This document shows positions 56,841 through 64,000 of a stretch of DNA of 64,000 nucleotides, one piece after another. The notes below the pieces were generated by a model. The model was not told the DNA's origin and made no database searches. It saw only the letters and a program-made list of their open reading frames with translations. Position numbers and translations under genes: made by a program. The DNA comes from Cacajao melanocephalus (Eukaryota; Chordata; Mammalia; Primates; Pitheciidae), in NCBI GenBank assembly GCA_963573385.1, contig CAUYLG010026722.1:40152-104151 (forward strand), in the 5' to 3' direction. Every line of letters starts with the position of its first letter. Within the stretch, counting starts at the first letter, position 1.

Positions 56841-57177
56841 AGTTTCAGAAACTGGGTTGAACTAAGCTCAATACACTTCTTTGGTGCTGCACTTACCAGA
56901 GCTTTTAATGTGCTGCGGTGAGTGATTTCTGTGTCTACAAAATGGGAATAAAGTGAGTAGAATTTCTTAATCCTGTTTATCCATATAATGAACATTTTCC
57001 AAGATGTCAGTGGCAATTGGATGGAAGTCATTTTGTTAATTTGCATTTCTGACTCAAGGGGTATCACAAAAGGCATCACTTACCCACAGAACTGTAGCTG
57101 GCTTCCTAACTGCTATGATTCTCATTTTATTATGTCTTGCCTGGGGGAAAATAACTCCCATGGCTGAACTGTGGGTG

Positions 57178-57390
57178 TTGAGATTAAAAGCGTGAGTTTA
57201 CAGTCAGATATCTGGGTTCAAATCCTCACTTTACCACCTAGAAGGTGAGGGAGGACATTGGGAAAACGGAAAATTAACCACTCAGTGCCTCAGTTTCCTC
57301 AAATGTAGCATGACAATAGTAGCAGTTCCTACTCTAATATTTTAAAAACAATTGAATGAAACATACAAAGCATTAGAGTGTCACACACAT
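57178..57390 (-). repeat. MIR SINE
   Basis: Reverse-complement MIR: 'tctgggttcaaatcctcact', 'agtgcctcagtttcctcaaatg' (57285-57306), 'gtagcagttcctactctaat' and a 'aaagcattagagtg' end. One of the better-preserved MIR copies in the window. Confidence 0.8.
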
Positions 57391-57811
57391 AGCCATCATC
57401 CAACGGTCATGACCTGGTGTGTGTATAATCAAAGCATTAAGTGAGATGGTCAGCGAGGCATCTGACTGTCAATACTGTTCCTCTGAAAGCATTCATTTGG
57501 AATATGGACCTGACAGAAGGCTGCTGTAGGATGAGTTAGGAGAAGGTGAATCTCTGGCTCCACACTGGATTCTTTGAGAGCCAGGAATGGTGAGAATGAA
57601 GGTGGAGAGGAAGAGGTTACTCTTATAAATCTTTTCATGGAGACTCTTCAGTACCTGGTGGTTGAATATGAAGTGTAAAAAGGACAAGCCAAAGATGGTA
57701 TCAAGGTGGAGCCTCTGTGCTGGGGTCGTGGCTTCCATGGATGATGTGTGTCCTGGATATCAATGTGTAAGACAAGATTTTAGTATTCTAGTTAAAAATG
57801 ATAGATATTTC

Positions 57812-58103
57812 AGCAGGGCATAGTGGCTCACGCCTGTAATCCCAGCACTTTGGGAGGCCAAGGTGGGCAGATCACCTAAGGCCGAGAGTTCAAGACCAGC
57901 CTGACCAACGTGGAGAAACCCTGTCTCTACTAAAAATACAAAATGAGCTGGGCATGGTGGTGCATGCCTGTAATCCCAGCTACTTGGGAGGCTGAGACAG
58001 GAGAATTGCTTGAACACGGGAGGTGGAGGTTGCCGAGATCACACCATTGCAGTCCAGCCTGGGCAACAAGAGCAAAACTCCATCTCAAAAAAAAAAAAAA
58101 ACC
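57812..58103 (+). mobile_element. Alu SINE, full-length
   Basis: Begins 'agcagggcatagtggctcac', both monomers are present, and it ends in an A17 tail. Flanks 'agatatttcag' (57801-57811) and 'aggtatttcag' (58104-58114) match at 10 of 11 bases, a target duplication with one later change. Confidence 0.95.
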
Positions 58104-58109
58104 AGGTAT

Positions 58110-58970
58110 TTCAGTTTCTGGTTTTAATAAATGCAGGAAAACTAAGAGTTTCAGCCTATTTATACACACGCCTGAAACCTGATCAATGTTGGTAAAGGAA
58201 TGATCTGATTACACAGCTGTACTACAAGGAAAATTATGCCCATGATGCAACTTTGAACTTTGAGGACGTCGCAGCTTTTTATCGAGGGCACTGAAGTGGT
58301 GGAATGGTTCCTCTGAGAGGAAATTAAGCAAGAGAAAGGCATGCTGGTGCTCAGAATGAGGAAGAGAAACAATACAAAAAGGAAGAATTGAAAAGGTCCC
58401 TAGAGAAATCAATATTCATAAATTAAAGAACGGGAGAAGAGGAAAATGTGATTGCAATAGCAGAGAAAATTTAAGTAAATGGGATCTTGGTAAAAGGACT
58501 TAAAATAAGCCAAAGGTATAAAATATAACACACACTGCATACATAATCATGGACTTTAACCCAATCTTGTTTTCATCTTATATCTCATTTTCTTGTATAG
58601 TGCCTGTGGGTCCTAACCTTTGGAAACCCAGGAAGCCCTGAATTCCATTATCAGAGGAGAAAATGTCTAAAAACATTTGAACAAAAAATATTTTAGTGAG
58701 TTGGTATCTTTAGTTGCTAACATATTAAATGTGTATGTATTGTTTAACTTTAAATACTTTTTCATCTTTCTATCTTCATTTTTTATCATCTCTTCCTTCA
58801 AATTGTCTTTCCAGCAGTCCTCAAACCAGAGCAGTGAACACCATGAATAAGTGGATTTTCCCAGATAATTCTACTTATTTCTGTGGCAAGCACTAGAGCT
58901 TTGAATAAGCCCTAGTCAGTGCTTTTGGGAAGAAGAAAGGAAATTAATTTGTATTTGGCTGGTGTGGTAG
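58110..58970. other. Intergenic, nothing recognised
   Basis: No gene or nameable repeat seen. Confidence 0.4.
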
Positions 58971-58971
58971 G

Positions 58972-59246
58972 CAGAATAACAACCCTCCCAAAGACATCTA
59001 TATTCTAATCCCTGGAACCTGTAAGTATATGACTTTTCATGACAAAAAGGACTTTGCACACGTGACTAAGGTTAAAGACCTTGAGGTGGAGAGATTAGTT
59101 TAGCCTGGATTATTCAAGTTTGCCCAGGGTAATCCCAAAGTCTTTAAAGTGGACGAGGTAGGTAGAATGGGATTCCTGACCTAACATTTTTTGGTTTAAA
59201 CTACTAAATTTGTGGTAAATTACAGTGGCATGTAGAGAATGAATAT
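58972..59246 (+). repeat. MLT1-like MaLR LTR, internally deleted
   Basis: Starts 'tgtggtaggcagaataacaa', continues 'tctaatccctggaacctgta', 'aaaggactttgcacacgtga' and ends near 'ctactaaatttgtggtaaat'. This is the order of an older MLT1 LTR, with the middle missing. A solo LTR fragment. Confidence 0.65.
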
Positions 59247-59248
59247 TT

Positions 59249-59389
59249 CCCTCCCCCACCACTACCTCTTTCTCTCTATCAGGGGCATAATTTAGGTATT
59301 TATTAATACTAAATACCTATACAAATTTAGTAGTATTAATAAATACCTAAATTATGCCCCTGATAGAGGGAAAGAGGTGGTGGGAGGGG
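59249..59389. repeat. Inverted repeat, about 65-bp arms, 10-bp spacer
   Basis: Left arm 59249-59314 and right arm 59325-59389 are near-perfect reverse complements. A 37-bp core (59274-59310 against 59332-59368) matches without any mismatch. Differences are a 3-bp indel next to the loop and a few changes in the CT-rich outer part. It would form a long hairpin in single-stranded DNA or RNA. Confidence 0.95.
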
Positions 59390-59462
59390 AGAGAGAGGAA
59401 GAGAGAGAGAACACACACAAAACGGGAGAGAGGAGAGAGAGAAACCCAGGAACTGCTAGATA
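59390..59462. repeat. GA-rich simple repeat
   Basis: Purine-rich GAGAGA tract with short CACACA interruptions directly next to the inverted repeat. Confidence 0.8.
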
Positions 59463-59548
59463 AGACAAAGACAGAGAAAGAGATAAGACCAATGCAGTAC
59501 TGCCCAGATAGCTGTGCTGTAGGATTATAAACTGCTTTTGTTTTAGCC

Positions 59549-60072
59549 AGGGGTCCCCTGCCCCCAGGCAGTTGACTGATACCAGTCTGTGGCCTGTTAG
59601 GAACCAGGCCACACAGCAGGATGTGAGCAGCGGGGGAGCAAGTGAAGCTGAGTCTGTATATACAGCCGCTCCCCATGGCTAATGTGACCACCTGAGTTCT
59701 ACCACCTGTCAGATCGGCTGCAGCATTAGATTTTCATAGGAGCACGGACCCTATTGTGAACTGTGCATGTGAGGGATCTAGGTTGCAAGCTCATTAGGAG
59801 AATCTAATGCCTCATAATCTGTCACTGTCTCCCATCACCCTCAGATGGGATCGTCTAGTTGCCAGAAAACAAGCTCAGGGCTCCCACTGATTCTACATTA
59901 TGGTGAGCTGCATAATTATTCATCATATATTACAGTGTAATAATCATAGAAATAAAGCACACAATAAAGGTAATGTGTTTCAATCATCCTGAAACCATCC
60001 CCCTCCCTGGTCCATGGAAAAAATGTCTTCCATGAAATCGGTCCCTGGTGTCAAAAAGGTTGGGGACCACTA
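59549..60072 (+). mobile_element. MER1-type hAT-Charlie transposon, near full length
   Basis: Starts 'caggggtcccctgcccccag' and ends 'aaaaaggttggggaccact', with the two ends forming the expected terminal inverted repeat. Internal blocks 'gcctgttaggaaccaggcc', 'attgtgaactgtgcatgtga' and 'ggtccctggtgtcaaaaagg' fit MER1. The length (about 524 bp) is close to what I recall for MER1A. Confidence 0.8.
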
Positions 60073-60074
60073 AA

Positions 60075-63000
60075 CTTTGGGGAAGTTTGAGACTTTGCAA
60101 TAGGTAAAATAGATATAGCATGAACGCCTCTGCTGCAGTGAAAGGTTTTTCTCTCTGGTGAAGGAGGCTCACAGGAAGGAACGGGTCGTACTTTTCTGCC
60201 TCTAGGCCTCTCCCTGAGGATGATCTGTCAGAGCCATGGCCACTGTCCTGGAGGGGCAGGAAAGAGGACGTGCTGTGCTGTGTGCCTGGAGTGGACAGAG
60301 GAGCTATGGGCGGGAGCCCCAGGAGTGGCCAAATTCACCTCGGTTTCCCTTTGAACAAGTTTGACTGACATTTCCCTCACTAGCAGTGTATTAGACCTGA
60401 GGTATTAGTTAGACGCTCATCAGGAAGTGGGAAAAAATCTAGACATTTTCGCAGAATGGCATTTAAAACAGAGGGTGAGGGAGTTGTCCGTCCGAAGGCC
60501 TGCACGCACAGGCTTGAGGAGGTCTCCTGAGTTCAGATTGACTTGGATCCGTTTCAGGAAATCAGAGGTTCCAGCACTAGAAGAATCCACTGTCCCGTCT
60601 ACAGCTGTCTCCAGCCCGCATGCAGGAATTTCCAGGAAGATCCTGGAAAGGAGGCTGCTTCAAGCCTCCTATGTGCAAAGCCCTCAGATCTGCTCCCCAC
60701 AGCTAAAGAACAACAGGCATACATTTACACAAGTGGAACTGTAAACGTCAGTTCGACAGCAATGAAATCCTACTTCTCTTCTGATTTCCAGACCTCATGC
60801 GAATGTCTTTTGTGGACAGAATCTCATTTGAAAACCGCTGTCAGGGATGCCGGTAGGTGCAGCATCCAGTGTTCCAGCCCCTAGATAGTGGGCTCTTAGG
60901 GTGGCTGTAGAGTTTGTCATCCAAATCAAGACACTTTTGAAAGTGAAATGTGAGTTTGGTAATAAATACAAGGTGAATATTGGACTGGTTTCGAGGAGCC
61001 CAACAGACGTGATGCAGGAAGCACAGACAGAGGATGGTGCTGCTTGGCAGGAGGCAAGCTGGTGCTTCTGATCAACCATGGGGTCCTGTCTCCTTCTGCG
61101 ATGGAGTGAGGTCCCAACAGGAGAAAGCTTTATGCTCTCCCTTTTAGCTAGCACTTGTGTTTATTAAAATCCTGTTGGGCACTTTGGCACTTCCCTACTA
61201 CTTTTTAAACTCTAAGTACAAAACTGCAAAATAAGAGTGAAGATCACAGCCAAACAACAATTGTTTTGTGAACTCTTACCATATGCTGGGCACTGCTTTG
61301 GCACTGGGATACAGCTAGGGTGATCGGCTATCTGAGTTTGCCTGGGGCTGTCCTGGTGTCAGCACTTAAAAGTCTTGAGCCTGGGAAACTACTTGGTACC
61401 AGGCAAAAACAAACAGTCGGTCAGTTTGCGACAACAGTGAACAACGCAGTCTTCACATCAAGGAACTCATATTTAAGCTGGAGAATCCAGAGACAAACAC
61501 ATACACATGCATATAAGACAAAGGGCACAACTTTACATAGAGTGTGCCAGTAGGTTAGAAATAATTTAAAGTATTTATTTGTATATTGGTTCACCTGTTT
61601 ATTTTATAAAATGAGCTGTCTTCTGCTCTATCCAGTGGATGAAGGAGCTGGTTCACGCAGCACAGTTTGGTTTTCAGAATCACTGTTGACCCCCTTAAGC
61701 AGGTGCAGATAAAGGCGAGTAAGCGCCCTTGCCCTGGGGTAAGGCTATGGAAAGACTTTCTCTGGCTGATGCAGCCTGTCCTTCCTGAAGCCCTGTAGCC
61801 TTCCAGGCAAAGGAGGCAACTTTTCAAATGGGCTGCATGTCCTGGGAAGAGGAGGATGAGACTCTGGCCCCCTTTGAGAGCCAGAACTGTTCAAAGCTTT
61901 CTGATGGATGAGGGCAATCCTAACTGAGGCCTGGGTAGAAGACATACCCCAGCCCCTTAAGTGAGCTGGCCACGAGGGAAGGTGGGCTGGACCCAGTGGG
62001 TGCTGGTCCCTGCTATATCAAGGATGACCCACTGTCCTGGTTTGCCCAGGACTGAGGGGTTTCCTTCAAACCCACAGCCCCCTCAGTGGCTCTCAGAGTT
62101 TGTCATCCACATCAAGACACTTCAGAGAGTGAAATGCAAGGTTGTTAATAAATTCAACAAGGTGTATATTGGACTGGATTCAGGGAACCTGAGAGATGTG
62201 ATGTTAACCTCATTAGATGATGCTGTACTGGATTCAGAGTCCACGGAGGTGTGGCCCAACATGCGGGTGAGGCTGGAGACCCCCCTCATTCAGGCGCCTT
62301 GCTAAGGTGGTGGGTTATGGGGGCAGTGACTGTTCTGTAGATGCTAACTAAGCAGTTCAGATATGAGCTACCTTGCCCAATTGCAGATGAAAATGTTCTC
62401 AGTAAAACATTCTAGAAAGAATATATCTTAATTTAAGCAATATGGGTTTTCTACCATTTTGGAAAATGAAATTTTCTGTAAATAATCTGAGATACAGCAG
62501 TATTGAGAGTTCAGGAGGCAAACTAACCTTTTAGCACTGAGAGTGTTAAAAGATCCTCAGTGGACCCCAGCAAGAGTGGAGCCCACTGGGCCACAGGTAA
62601 CATGAGGTGGGGGATGCCTTCCTGGGTGATTGGCCATGGCCTAGCCAGGATCTGCGCTGCCATCAATGTGCTGAGGACTGGAGGTCCCACAGCTAGCCAG
62701 GCATGGATCAGGACTTGGACCCAAGTCTCTCTGCAAAGCTCACACTCTTTGACTTACAGGATGGCAACTCTGGCCCACTTTACTAAGTAGGCACAATGCA
62801 GTGCGTATTGTTATCAAACAGTCGCAGCAGAAGGGATGTGGAATGCAGGGAGAAAGGCATGAGCTTTGTCAGAGGACTGGGACTGTGGGAAAGAGATAGT
62901 GGGTATCTGGAGGCCCTTGTTTGTCCAGATAGCTGTGCTGGCTGCTGCTTCCTGCTGTCATTTAGAAAAATTCCCAAAGAAAAACTTAGCACTTACCCAG

Positions 63001-63790
63001 ATGTCATACTTGAGGTCTGGAGTCCTTAAGATGTGTGTGCAAGTATTTATTTCATTGAAACCTTGAGACCGACAAGAGAGGGAGGCTAAAAACAGAGGAG
63101 GAAGAAGAAACAGCGGCCAAAGGAGTCGTGGGTGAAGTTTGCTGGGCCCTTGGCAATGCTAAAACCAGGTAAGAACAAGGTGTGGATTTCTGCTCCAGAG
63201 AGCACTTTTCACAGCGGTTCATCCATTGCTTACTTTTATGGGGATATATGTGTTGCAAAAAGGTCTTCAATGATTGATTGTGCAAACATATGACATTTTT
63301 ACAGTATACTAAGTGAAGACCTTTGTGCAGAGTGCCGTCAACATGTGCCTCATGAACAGCCTTTCAGAGCCTGATCCGCTTAATAATGTAAAAGATTACA
63401 AAATTCCAGGCAAATAAATATTTTTGATGCATTCTCAAAATTGGGTTTTGCCATAAAAGAGTAAGGCAATACCTCCATTTATTCAAGACTTATTTTATTT
63501 ACTTTGATAAATTAGCAAATTTCTTCGTTTAATTCATACGAATTCTTGAGGTACCGTCATATATATTGACATGAGCACACATTTATACCTACATATACAT
63601 ATGCCTGTGTAAATTTTGCTGCTCATTTGAATATGACATACGATAAAGCAACTGAGTCTTATAAAATTATTTTGCTAGGCAGCTTATTAAATTCTTTTCC
63701 GTTTTATTTGACCACGTTCTCTAGGTAGATCACCTACAAGTCATACATTTTAGATAATTTTCAAGATTTACAGCTGCTATTCCTTTTTTT
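60075..63790. other. Intergenic tail, old repeats only
   Basis: No gene was supported. It holds two copies of a roughly 115-bp diverged repeat (60899-61015 and 62088-62205), L2-like wording split by another old repeat at about 61255-61510, and short 'cctggtttgcccaggactgag'-type transposon wording at 61330-61410 and 62035-62056. The last part (63280-63790) is AT-rich and featureless. If the region is 18q22, CD226 should start only a few kb further on. Confidence 0.5.
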
Positions 63791-63798
63791 TTTTAGAA

Positions 63799-63920
63799 AG
63801 AAAAAGAGAAGAAAGAAAGAGTGAAAGAAAGGGAAAAAAAGAATGTAAGAGAGAAAGAAAAGAGAAAGAAGGAGAGAGAACAGGATTCTTGTTCTATTGC
63901 CCAGGCTAGAATGCAGTCTA
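63799..63920 (-). repeat. GA-rich simple repeat joined to a small Alu remnant
   Basis: A purine-rich (GAAA/GAGA) tract of about 90 bp is followed by 'attgcccaggctagaatgcagt', a reverse-complement Alu fragment. The tract probably grew from the A-rich tail region of that truncated Alu. Confidence 0.6.
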
Positions 63921-64000
63921 AAAATGGGTATTAAAAACCTCTTTTATGCCAATAATTGTATTTTAACAGACACTGAGGTTTGCCCATCCAGTGTTCATTA

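Noticed and set aside
61961..62305. 114-codon open stretch
   Set aside because: Overlaps the old repeat duplicated at 60899; no conserved protein feature.
60420..63300. Alternative 5' exons of CD226
   Set aside because: No convincing signal peptide, splice donor or promoter; distance recalled from the map puts the gene start beyond this window.

Overview
This is vertebrate nuclear DNA, almost certainly primate and most likely human. It is dense in Alu, L1, L2/MIR, ERVL, MaLR and DNA-transposon copies. Coding sequence is a few short exons with GT/AG splice sites. No bacterial or phage gene, CRISPR array or rRNA/tRNA gene is visible.

The only host gene I can support is the 3' end of RTTN (rotatin, a centriole and cilium protein) on the + strand. 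Five exons (about 2319-2486, 5409-5676, 18149-18252, 19367-19436, 20405-20490) join in a single reading frame of about 231 codons, ending at a TGA at 20488-20490. A short 3' UTR follows, with AATAAA at 20805-20810 and a perfect 12-bp stem-loop at 20697-20729. The 12.5-kb intron between the second and third exons holds an Alu, a minisatellite grown in an old repeat, and a full-length antisense L1 (10991-17663) split by a later Alu. From memory of the chromosome 18q22 map, CD226 should lie just past the right edge; I see none of its exons here.

From about 20.9 kb to the end the window is intergenic and made of layered repeats: an Alu, a MIR, MER5A and L2 (21-27 kb); ancient + strand L1 fragments (28.9-32.9 kb); an ancient - strand L1 (32.9-40.6 kb) interrupted by two Alus and by a complete MLT1-type MaLR provirus (37077-39919), which itself carries two Alus; a decayed ERVL provirus with both LTRs, tRNA-Leu primer site, gag, protease, RT and dUTPase remnants (45099-51565); L1 and LTR fragments (51.6-55.4 kb); two Tigger-like DNA transposons, each with its own minisatellite (55.6-56.85 kb); then a MIR, an Alu, an MLT1-like LTR, a 65-bp-arm inverted repeat and a MER1-type hAT element (57-60.1 kb).

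I found no undescribed multi-gene system. The better leads are structural: the hairpin-forming inverted repeats at 59.3 kb and 29.9 kb, an apparent L1 3' transduction with its own poly(A) signal, a minisatellite with higher-order periodicity, and the RTTN 3' UTR hairpin. Repeat-family names rest on recognition by eye, not on a database search.
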